NCBI GenBank assembly: GCA_015680685.1 | Contig: MNCI01004871.1 | Span: forward strand, 217,204 to 281,203 | Length of the DNA stretch: 64,000 bases | Direction of reading: 5' to 3' | Origin: Gnetum montanum | Lineage: Eukaryota; Streptophyta; Gnetopsida; Gnetales; Gnetaceae | In this document: piece after piece, positions 55,160-64,000 of the stretch | Numbering within the stretch: the stretch's first letter is position 1 | Layout of the letters: every line of letters begins with the position of its first letter | Notes under the pieces: model-generated | Database searches by the model: none | What the model was told of the DNA's origin: nothing | The model's input: the letters and a program-made list of their open reading frames with translations, nothing else | Made by a program: the position numbers and the translations under genes

Positions 55160-57078
55160 TTTCAACTTTTTGTTTTCCAGTTTTTCATCTTTTAATTTAT
55201 TGTTTTATCTTTTTTTCTTTTAAGTTTTTGTTTTACACATTTTTTTTTACAAATTTCTTTAACTTTTCTTGTTTTTGTTTTGCAACATCATTATACTCTT
55301 TCATTTCTTTTTGTGTTGTTTATATTGTTAGGTTCATCACCTAATAAGTGCTCCTGATGGTTGTATGAACTGTATTCCATTGATTGCCAATGTTTGGTTT
55401 TTACCTTTGAGTTATAATGTTGATACTAAGGTATGGTTCTTTTGGTATAGCAGGTAATGAGTCCATGTCACCCATGCATCCATGAATTTCTATGGTCTCT
55501 CTTGGCTTGGAAATGTACAATCCCTTACTTAAATAATAAGAATTATCAACAAATCGGTGACTGGGCATTTCTCAAACTAAGGAAGAACTCAAGGATTGAA
55601 AAGGGTATGACTTCAAGGGGATTTGATGCACTCGTGCTGGCCATTCTCTTGGGTGCTTGGATGTTTTCTTCTTAGGTCTCTTGTACCATTCTGACGCTGC
55701 TCCATTATCGAGAAGCTAAGCTAATAAAAATAATAAGTCTTTGCATGGTGTGGTTCTCATGCAAAACACAAAAAAACAAAAAAAAAATAGTGAGAATATA
55801 AAGCACACCCCTTAGAAGAAATAATCCCTTGGGCTACAAGCACTAGTTATGGAGCTAAATAAACATGTTCCCTCTAACTAAGGCCCTTCTCACTTCTTAC
55901 TTTTTCCTTTTTCGTTTTGTCGACATGGTGATGACTCTTTGGTGAACGCATTCTTGTTACTTCAAGTGGATGGATTGGCCGAATGTATTAATGTGACGTC
56001 ACTGGATGTGGTTTGTTTGAGGCTGGATTTGGAATGAGATCTACTAAGTCACATCAACCATTAATACACAAGGGGTTGTACACCACCTAGTTCTTGAGAC
56101 TCCATTCCATTCTCTTCTTTCCATCATTCTTTCTCCATTTTTCACCTCATTCCTAGTTGTATCAATAGTCCATATTTTGGTTAATGCATTGTTTTCTTTT
56201 TGGTAAATTCTTGTGGTTAAGACTTTAACTCTTGTTTCCAAATGACATTTCTAGAGCCTACGGACTCTTTAAATGTGGGATTGCCAGGGCATTAAGGGAA
56301 TGAGCCTGCTTTGGGGAGGACCCACTGGCATTCCTATTTGATGCATCAGTTCATTTCTTTCCCTTAAACATTACTAGGATCACCATTTATTTTGTTCATT
56401 TTCCACCTATGACATCCATTTTATGGATGTTATCATTGTTTCTTTTTCTCCCTCTTTCTTATTCCTTATATTTTTCCATTCTATCACTACGAGAGGTTCG
56501 CTCTCAGTCATGGGGGTCCTGGTCCAATTTTTTTGATTTTCTCTAAACCCCTACACCTTAGGTAGTCACCAGTGTTATATCTCCAAAATCTGCATCAGCC
56601 ATACCACAACTCGGCCAATGGACCTTACATTGAGGTAGGGTATTAACTGCATTGTGATTCATTTACCCTTGCTAATATAAGACTATGTTGTGTGTGCAGA
56701 TGGCAATCATACAACAACAGATTGGATTTGGTGGGAACACTTGGAATGGACTGGTGTTGAAGTAGTTATGTAAGGAATAAGATTGATGGCGTGCTTATGG
56801 ACGAACAATGAAAGGTGCAATCTTGGCATCGGCAGCAACAAACTTCTTCTTTTCTCTCTCTCTTCTCTCTTCTCTCTCAACTACCAAATAAGGGTGGATG
56901 TCAAATGTGTATAGTGTTCACTCTTATTGTCATGAACACTAATTTTGCATTGTATTATAATGATGATCTGTTCACATGTCACCCCATTCACCATTAGCAC
57001 CATTGAGTCAATAATCCCATACCTTCCCAATATTTTTTAAGGAGCTCAAGGATGAGTTTTCATTTAGTCATGGGGGTA
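55160..57078 (+). other. 3' spacer of element B with polypurine tract
   Basis: Non-coding text homologous to the spacers of A and D in the same order. It includes TTTTACACATTTTTT, the CTCTAACTAAGGCCCTT block near 55870 and the degraded antisense frame (56044-56241 open part). ATGGGGGTA at 57070-57078 abuts the 3' LTR and is the presumed plus-strand primer. Confidence 0.7.
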
Positions 57079-57883
57079 TGATGAGTGGCGATATCGCATC
57101 AGCCACGATATCGTGTTCATGATATCGCAGCCCATCTCCAGTCCTATAAATAAGAGGTGACTTTCCCTTGTTTGAAAATCTAGATTTAGACCCTTAGCCA
57201 AACTATAGCAGTTTTACCATTCCAGAGTTAGAATAATTTCCATGTGCCCATAGTAGGAGTATTAAAGTGAACGGATCTCTATTCGAGCAAATTGTACTTG
57301 AGCACACATTTGCGTATGGCAATAAAGATGAACTTTCTAATAAACCTTGTAGCATATGGACTAAGCTAAATAGGAATTAATTATTGTTAAATGTTTAAAT
57401 GTTTTTCTAGATGATTAATCTCTCTCAACCCTTATCTCCTAGTAACGCGGAATGAGTACGACTTAATCATGAGCATTTAAGTGTGACTACTTGGCAACCC
57501 AGTAGCGTACTTAGGCCATGTGCTTGGTAATCCCAGTGGCAGTCGTGCACGAATTTTAGGATGTGTACGGATGATTAAGGAATGGATGCTAATCGCACTT
57601 AGGCTAGCTTAGATTCTCTCTCACCCTCTATCTCTTAGCTTAGTTAATATCACTTTCCATTATGCCCAGGAGTAGCATTAGCATAGGAACACATCATACA
57701 CCTCACTCTGGACTAAACCATATGTGACAAAGCTAATACTAGTCTAGGTGGGAAGACAACGAACTGTGACCTAAGGATAACTGTCTAGATACCACAACTA
57801 GTTCGTCTGCGGAGTTCGATGGGATTGTGCATGAAATGCTCATATTCATATGGTTGAGTGTAGGGGTACCTCGCCACTCAGCA
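57079..57883 (+). repeat. 3' LTR of element B (805 bp)
   Basis: Starts TGATGAGTGG, ends CACTCAGCA, followed by target duplication CCATG. U3 holds three GATATC dyads (57089, 57106 and 57121 region), then TATA box CTATAAATAAGAGG near 57145. AATAAAG lies near 57322. It is the uninterrupted reference showing where D entered the other LTR. Confidence 0.93.
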
Positions 57884-58170
57884 CCATGTGACTGTGGCCT
57901 GCTAAGGCCTTAAACTAGGATTATAGTCCACCAAGACTTTAAACTAGCATCATGGCCCACTAAGGCCTAAAATGGGAAAAATTATGACCTTTGTTGACCA
58001 TTTGTAACCTTATTTCTTACTTATTTTAACTTTGGTTTGACCTTTAGTTGGCCCTTATTGCACTTTGTTTGCTTGTTGTCTTCTTATTTATGGCCTTGGA
58101 TGATCTTTTTGCATTATAATAGCATGTATTTGCATAATTTTCTAGCATTTTAGCATTATTTATTTGCTTT
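57884..58170 (+). other. Element C spacer right of the B insertion
   Basis: Begins with the right target duplication CCATG, then two or three minisatellite units (GGCCTTAAACTAGG, CTTTAAACTAGCATCATGG), then T-rich text. TTGCTTTTACCTAG ending near 58171 looks like a splice acceptor just before the RT frame; in Ogre-type elements an intron separates protease and RT. Functional use is not shown. Confidence 0.4.
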
Positions 58171-58171
58171 T

Positions 58172-59840
58172 ACCTAGGTGCCACTTAATATGCTTATGGT
58201 TGACATGCAAAACCAAAGTATGAGTACTTGGGAGCAAAGCAGTTTACCTTTGTATCTAGATGGACCTCACGATGATGTTGAATAGTGTATCAACCTTAAT
58301 TGCCTAGATCTTGAGCCTAAGAGTCTTGTTGACCATATAGCCTCAATAGAGAAAACTCTAGAATGGCCTGAAAACCTAGTCAAAACCCTTGACTTAGAGG
58401 TAGGAGACATAATCAAAGACTCTTTAGTTGAGGTTTCTATTATAACACATAGTGATGAGGAGAAAACCCTTAAACTAAGTTCTTCATTGGAAGCTCAATA
58501 TGCTCAAGATATCACCAAGATCCTACAAAGCAATATTAAGGCCTTTGCTTAGTCATATGAAGATATGCTAGGCCTAGACCCATGTTTAGTCTAGCAAAAC
58601 ATGATACCAGATCCTAGCATTAGACCAGTTAAGCAGAAAGGTCACAAAATTAGATCTAATTTGGACTTGGCAGTTCACGATGAGATATCAAAGCTCTACC
58701 AAGTTGGTTTCATTAGGGTTGTTGACTATGTGAAATGGGTGTCCAACATAGTGGTAGTCCCTAGGAAAAATAGGAGTATCCATATTTGCATTGATTTTTG
58801 AGACCTAAATAAAGTGACTATCAAGGATGACTTTCCTTTGCCTAGTATTAATTAACTTATTGATACTACAACTAGACATGCCTTTTTGTCCTTTATGGAT
58901 GGATTCTTAGGATATAATCAGATTAGGATTAACCTAGAGCATCAACTTAGCACGAGTTTCATGATCCTTTGGGTACCTTCTACTATACTACGATGCACTT
59001 AGGCCTTAAGAACACTTGAGTGACCTATCAACTAGCCATGACCTATATATTTAGTAATTACATGTTTGGTTTACTTAATGATTATGTAGATGATATAGCT
59101 ATTAAGTCCAAAGTGGCCAATGACCATGCCTCAAATATGAGCTTAGACTTAATCCCAAGAAATGTGTCTTTAGTATCAAGATTTGTAAGATGCTTTGCTT
59201 TGTAGTCTTTAAAAAAGGGATATGTATCGATCTTGATAAGGTTAAGGCCATATGAAAATTAGTAGCACCTACCAACCTTAAGGAGCTATAGGGATTACAA
59301 GGTAGATTATAGTTTATTCATAGGTTTATCACTAGGCTTACAGATAAATTACAACCTATGCAACACTTTCTTATGAAAGAAATTCAGTATGAGTGGACAA
59401 CTCAATGCCAAGGAACCTTTGAAAACCTTAAGCAAGAGTTGGTACAACTATTGACAGTCTATTCTCCACAAGAGGGTAAACCATTTTATATCTATCTTGT
59501 CATCTCTAACACATCCATTGCCTCTCTACTCTATTAGAAGCATGATGATGGAGTAGAGATGCTAGTGTACTATCTTAGTCATGCATTAGTTTCCCATGAG
59601 ACTTAATACACTGAAGTGGAGAAGTATTTTATAACACTAGTGTTTTCATTAAAGAAGTTAAGACACTACCTCTTTAGAAGCTAAGTCAATGTCATTTGCA
59701 AAGACAACATGCTTAGATCCATAACAACCAACATCCACAAAAGTAGCCATATAGCATGATGGAAAGCCATAAACATAGAGTTTGACCTTCACTACATCTC
59801 TCCATCCTCAACAAAAGCTCAAGATATAGTCGTATAGCTC
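58172..59840 (+). pseudogene. RT and RNase H of element C, copy 1, degenerate
   Basis: Start region PLYLDGPHDDVE, then SYEDMLGLDP (near 58555), RPVKQKGHKI, LYQVGFIRVV, VSNIVVVPRKNRSIHICIDF, DDFPLPSIN, AFLSFMDGFLGYNQIRI: the usual gypsy RT order. The active site YVDD is at 59083-59094. RNase H follows with FYIYLVISNTSIASLLY near 59485-59535 and LVYYLSHALVSHET near 59560-59602. More than ten stops are present, several replacing Trp, Arg or Gln codons. Confidence 0.85.
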
Positions 59841-59939
59841 ATAGTTTCACTTTTTTATGACCAAGCAACCATAGATCCTGAGTTCCCTGATGAATACATT
59901 AACTTTGTTAGCCAAGTACCTGAGGGTTATGAGGTAGTC

Positions 59940-60430
59940 ATGCACTTTCTCATCACGTAGCTATTAATCATTCTTTCTCATCACCTTATTACCCTTAAGC
60001 CAATGGACAAGTGGAAGCAAGCAATAAGGCCATCATCAAATTGCTTAAGAAAATGCTTAATAACAGCAAGCATAAATGGCATGAGTAGTTTGTCCATGAA
60101 CTATGGACATATAGAACAATTTATCGCATGGCAACTGGTGTGACCCCTTATAGCTTGGTTTATGATTTTGAAGTTGTTTTACCTCTTGAATTGCAAGTGC
60201 CATCAAGAGAGGAAAAAGTAGCAACATCACCATAACTTGATCATGCATAAGATCAAGGAAGGTGACTTGGTTCTCAAAGCCATCTATGAGCATGTAGATA
60301 ATTCTTAGCCAACTAGGAAGGGCCCTTTCTTGTTACCAGAGCCTATAAAAGCAGTGTATTAAGAATAGTTGACATGGATTGGAATGAGCTGGCCAATTTG
60401 GTCAATCATTCCTATCTAAAGCCATACTAG
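59940..60430 (+). pseudogene. Integrase remnant of element C, copy 1 (internally deleted)
   Basis: After text ending VPEGYEVVMHFLIT the sequence jumps to the end of the integrase core: ANGQVEASNKAIIKLLKKML (with the catalytic Glu), then [18 protein letters not shown] and [12 protein letters not shown]. The zinc domain and the first two catalytic Asp residues are missing. A tail with EGDLVLKAIYEHVDN ends near SYLKPY at 60426. The second copy at 62156-63530 supplies the fuller version for comparison. Confidence 0.8.
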
Positions 60431-60971
60431 GTGTAGCTAACAATCATCAACAAGAGAGCCTACTTTCAATGGTCCTCTATGATCTTAAACTAGCAACATG
60501 GCATGCTAGGGCATTAAATTGGTACCTTGGCTTGTGATAACCTTAAACTAGCAGCATTGGTGACCTGGATAGCTTTGTCTTATCATCTCATATGGCTTGT
60601 ATGCATTGTAGTGTCATAGTATGTAGTGGTATTTTGTATTCTTTGTTAGTGCCTCTTAGGTCAATCCTCCAAACATCAATAAAGAGGGGCCCATGAAACA
60701 CCACAAAAATTTGTATGTTGTAGTCGATTTTCATGATGTAGATTTCACCCCATGAAACTTGAGGCAAAACTTCATTGTAAATGTGAAGATTGTAATCCAT
60801 GAGGGGCAATCTCACATATTCCATACTTTTGGAGCTAAAAAATGCCTCATAAGTAGTCAAAGCCTCTTTCCCCAAGTGAACAAAGTTACCTAGTGTCTAT
60901 ATTCTAGCCTGGGAGGGTCAAAATTACCTTTTTGAATGCCAAAAATGGTAATTTGATGGGTTTTATGGGGG
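60431..60971 (+). other. 3' untranslated spacer of element C, copy 1
   Basis: Carries minisatellite units (60465-60565) and text nearly colinear with 63535-64000. A 95-codon minus-strand frame at 60588-60875 (VSWGEIYIMKIDYNIQIFVV) corresponds to similar antisense text at 63700-63900, but is not recognised. TTTTATGGGGG at 60961-60971 is the presumed polypurine tract. Confidence 0.6.
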
Positions 60972-62118
60972 TGTACACTTTTCTACACTGGAAACATCTA
61001 TAGGAAAAAAATCCCACCTACCCCTAGCATGGAGGAGTGGGGGGATTTCTCCTTAGCTTGGAAACTTTCCCCTCCCTAGTGTGGAAACTACATGCCCCTA
61101 GCATGGAAGCCATAAGAGCCAAATCCAGTCACTTCATGCACTCCAACATTGACCAACCACTTTCATAAGGATGGAGGAAAGCTCAATGTGGAATATCTAT
61201 CTACAGAGTATAAGGTGCACCTCCATTACTATTTATAGTAAATGAAATAGCCATGGGGAGGCATTTACTATATATAGTAACCCCTCAAATTTGGACATCC
61301 ATCTCACCTGCACAAGGCAGAAATTTGTAGTAATTTTGCAGCCATTGTGCAACCAAAGTATAGCCTAATCATAGCCATTTTGTAGCACCATTCATGGCCT
61401 AGAAGCTATAAAAACTAGCTTCAAACACCATTTACATGTTCCACTTTTTTAGCACTTACATTGAGCATACATACATTTTTCTAAGCAGTAATTCGATACT
61501 TGGACATTTTCAAGTACTCAAGGGCTTTTGCAATCTCCCATGTTTGCATTTTCTTCAACCCTAGAATGGAAGCATTATCACCCTGAGACTTGTGAACTTT
61601 TAGTGTCAACACTACATTTCTAGGGCTCCCAACTCCCAGCATGGAGTAATTTGGAAACCAAAATTCTCACTTTTCTCACCCCTAACAGTAATCCAAATTG
61701 TAAATCTACAGTTTGTAGTAGAGGACATTCAAATGCATCAAGAGTGGCTTGGTATCTAGATAATGGAGTAGATCACATTGACTTTAATGAGGCTTGAACT
61801 CCTACCTTAACAAACCCTCCTTTTCTCTCTCATAGGCATTTCTTATACACATTTTGAAACTTTTCCTTTATTATTTTAATAAAATTTTAAATTTTCATTT
61901 TTTGTCTATACTTTGCATTTGTTTTTTGTTCTACAAATCTATAATTTTTCATTATTATTTGTATTATTTTTTTTGCATCCTTAAAATCCCTGGTTGATTT
62001 GCTAGACTAGCGAGGATACCCTAAATCCCATTTTTTAAGAGGCTATGGAAATTTAGGTTTGAGGTTGTTGCACTGGATCTATCAGTTTTTGCAGTAATCA
62101 AGTTTTTTGGTTGCAACA
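60972..62118 (+). repeat. LTR2 of element C, shared by copies 1 and 2
   Basis: Starts TGTACACTTTTC after the purine tract and ends near GGTTGCAACA, six bases before the primer site at 62125-62142. Matches LTR1 from 61030 on. TATA-like palindromes TTACTATTTATAGTAA (61226-61241) and TTACTATATATAGTAA (61265-61280) lie in U3. The exact ends are inferred from TG/CA and the neighbouring tracts. Confidence 0.7.
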
Positions 62119-62124
62119 ATTTTC

Positions 62125-62142
62125 TTGGTGCTAGAAGGAGGG
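62125..62142 (+). promoter_or_regulatory. Primer binding site-like sequence of element C, copy 2
   Basis: TTGGTGCTAGAAGGAGGG, identical to 31057-31074. Here it is followed within about 15 bases by the RNase H-integrase linker of pol, so leader, gag, protease and RT are absent. Confidence 0.65.
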
Positions 62143-62155
62143 GGATGCAATTGTA

Positions 62156-63528
62156 ATGTTAGCCCTTACTGTGATGCCAGATGTGTTTAGTAAGTTTCCC
62201 ACCTTAAATGTGGATTGTGCTACTCCCATCACACAAAATACTAAGGATACCTTTGTGGTTATCTTTCATACTACTCCTCCTAGGGAGTGGTATGATGATA
62301 TCAAATTTTACCATATGCATGGTGAATCCTCACAAGGCCTGACTACTGCTGAAAAGGATGTTGTACACAACTGATCGAAGTAGTATGTCATCGTAGTTGA
62401 TAACACATTATGTTCATGGTTCTATGATGACATACTCCTAAAGTGCTTAGGTAAAATTGAACCTAGAATAGCCCTAGAGGAGGTTCACGAGGGTGTTTGT
62501 GGAGGACATATAGGACCAAGAGCTATGGTTGCTAAGATTAGATGATTAGGTGACTATTGGTCCCATATGAAAAATGATTACCTACATAAGGTTAAGCAGT
62601 GTGATAGATGCCAATGATATAGCAACTTTATACATGTACCACAAATTGAGTTGCATACTATTCAAATAGCTGATCATTTCAATGATGGGGGTTGGATATC
62701 ATTAGACCATAATGCCCAAGTCTTTAAGAAGGCATAGGTTCATCATCACCACAATTGAATACTTTAAAAAGTGGGTTGAAGCTATTCCCCTAAGGAAGAC
62801 TACATCTAAGCAAGTATGCAAATTCATCCTAGATAACATTGTAGCTCATTTTGACATAGCCATGACTATAGGTATAGATAATGAACCATAGTTTGATAGC
62901 TAGGAAACAAAATATTTCTATCACAACCTAGGCATTGAGCATTATTTTTTATCACCTTATTACCGTCAAGCCAATGGACAAGTGGAGGCAAGTAACAAGG
63001 CCATCATCAACTTGCTCAAAAAGATGCTCAATAACAGTAAGTGTAAATGGCATGAGAGGCTTGTCCATGCACTATGGGCATATAGAACAACCTATCGCAT
63101 GAAAACCAGTGTAACTCATTATAGCTTGGTTTATGGTTCCGAAGTTGTTTTACCTCTTGAATTGTAGGTGTCATCACTTTGAGTAGCCTTGACTGACTTC
63201 ATTAATGATGAGCAGAACAAAAAACTGTGGTAGTAGCCCTAGACTTGATGGAGAAGCAGCGTATGCAAGTGCTTGCTCACATTGAATACTATCAAGAGAG
63301 GAAGAAGTGGCAGCATCACCATAACTTCACCATGCGTAAGGTCAAGGAAGGTGACTTGATCCTCCAAGCCATTTGTGAGAATGTAGATAAATTCTTAGCC
63401 AATTGGAAAGAACCATTCCTTATCACCAAAGCCTACAAAAATGGTGCATTCAGGATAGCCAACATGGATGAGAATGTGCTAGGCAATTTGATTAATCATT
63501 CCTATCTAAAGCCATACTACATGTAGTT
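62156..63528 (+). pseudogene. Element C, copy 2: RNase H-integrase linker and integrase, degenerate
   Basis: Opens MLALTVMPDVFSKFPTLNVD, the linker after RNase H, then the zinc domain (VHEGVCGGHIGPRAMVAK near 62489, VKQCDRCQ near 62593). KKWVEAIPLRKTTSKQV, damaged Asp motifs and ANGQVEASNKAIINLLKKML (62970-63029, catalytic Glu) follow. A 99-codon frame at 63227-63526 holds the C-terminal part (KVKEGDLILQAICENVDKFL, to LINHSYLKPYYM). Stops interrupt it at several places. Confidence 0.85.
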
Positions 63529-63529
63529 G

Positions 63530-64000
63530 ACAATCATCAACAAGCGAGCCTACTTTCAATGATCCACTACAACCTTAAATTGACATCATAGCCTATCAAG
63601 GCCTTAAACTTGTACCATGGCCCACCATGGTCTTAAACTAGTAGCATTGGTAACCTAGATAGCTCGGTTTTATCATCCCATGTGGCCTATAGGCATTGTA
63701 GCATCATAATATGCAGTGGTGTTTTGTATTTTTTGTCAATGCCTCTTAGGTCAATTTTCTAGACACCAACAAAGAGGAGCCATTGAAACACTACAAAAAT
63801 TTGTATGTTGTAGTGAATTTTTATCATGTAGCTTTCACCCTATGAAACTCGAGGAAAAACTTCCTTATGAATATAAAGATTGTAACCCATTAAGGGAAAT
63901 CTCACATATTACATACTTTTGGGGCTAAAAATGCCTCATAAGTGGTCAAATCCTCATTCCCCAACTAAAAAAAAAGTCACCTAGTGTTTATATTTGGCCT
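63530..64000 (+). other. 3' spacer of element C, copy 2, cut by the window end
   Basis: Colinear with 60431-60920, including minisatellite units at 63565-63655. The polypurine tract and a third LTR would be expected roughly 50-100 bases beyond the window. Confidence 0.7.

Larger units (their letters stand above)
44796..57883 (+). mobile_element. Element B: gag-only LTR retrotransposon (TR-GAG type), itself split by D
   Basis: Flanked by CCATG at 44791-44795 and 57884-57888. 5' LTR = 44796-45470 plus 52539-52688, broken by element D. 3' LTR = 57079-57883. Primer site at 52690, gag at 52830-53910 and a proline-rich tail follow, then directly the 3' spacer; no protease, RT, RNase H or integrase. 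About 6.0 kb without D. LTR and spacer homology show it is a relative of element A that would need A-type enzymes in trans. Confidence 0.92.
29948..62118 (+). mobile_element. Element C, copy 1: Tat/Ogre-like Ty3/gypsy retrotransposon with nested insertions
   Basis: Parts in order: LTR1, primer-site-like TTGGTGCTAGAAGGAGGG, leader, gag, protease, a long spacer with repeats (interrupted by a solo LTR and by B plus D), RT, RNase H, integrase remnant, 3' spacer and LTR2. Gag and RT wording (GEGDPNAYVITFRSECLLLH; SYEDMLGLDP) fits the Tat lineage. Without the insertions it is about 17 kb. In Ogre elements of this lineage an intron separates protease from RT; here that interval is very long. All frames are broken. 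Confidence 0.7.

Overview
This window looks like nuclear DNA from a seed plant. It holds one recognisable host gene, a complex I subunit with eight GT-AG exons spread over 19 kb, in AT-rich DNA packed with decayed LTR retrotransposons, LINEs and tRNA-derived SINEs. The long transposon-filled introns suggest a large genome, possibly a gymnosperm. The sequence alone does not fix the species.

Layout. (1) 1-6177: the 3' part of an Athila-like Ty3/gypsy element (A), with broken RT, RNase H and integrase, a long 3' spacer and a complete 3' LTR. (2) 6178-8737: upstream flank with SINE-like and LINE debris. (3) 8738-27863: gene for the 23 kDa, TYKY/NDUFS8-type subunit of mitochondrial complex I, 224 residues when the eight exons are joined. 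Intron 1 (9.6 kb) holds an antisense copia relic, split by a younger LTR element (F) that itself carries a short retroinsert (G), then an antisense RTE-like LINE and a SINE with a 15-bp target duplication. Intron 2 contains a 1.84-kb sequence present twice around a single N, very likely an assembly artefact. Intron 5 holds an antisense L1-like LINE. (4) 27864-29947: downstream flank. (5) 29948-64000: Tat/Ogre-like gypsy elements (C) in at least two head-to-tail copies sharing an LTR.

The C region is itself a nest. Between its protease and its RT lie a tandem array with a period near 190 bp, a 1.95-kb solo LTR inside that array (target duplication ATATT), and element B (44796-57883, target duplication CCATG). 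B's 5' LTR is split by element D (45471-52533, target duplication AAAGC). B and D belong to the family of A but lack RT, RNase H and integrase: B keeps only gag, D keeps gag plus protease. Insertion order is therefore C, then B, then D.

The host gene is the only locus that reads as intact. Every retroelement reading frame carries stops or frameshifts, many explained by C-to-T changes, so none is expected to be autonomous today. Coordinates of LTRs with target duplications and of exons are base-level. Limits of old LINE, copia and C fragments are approximate.
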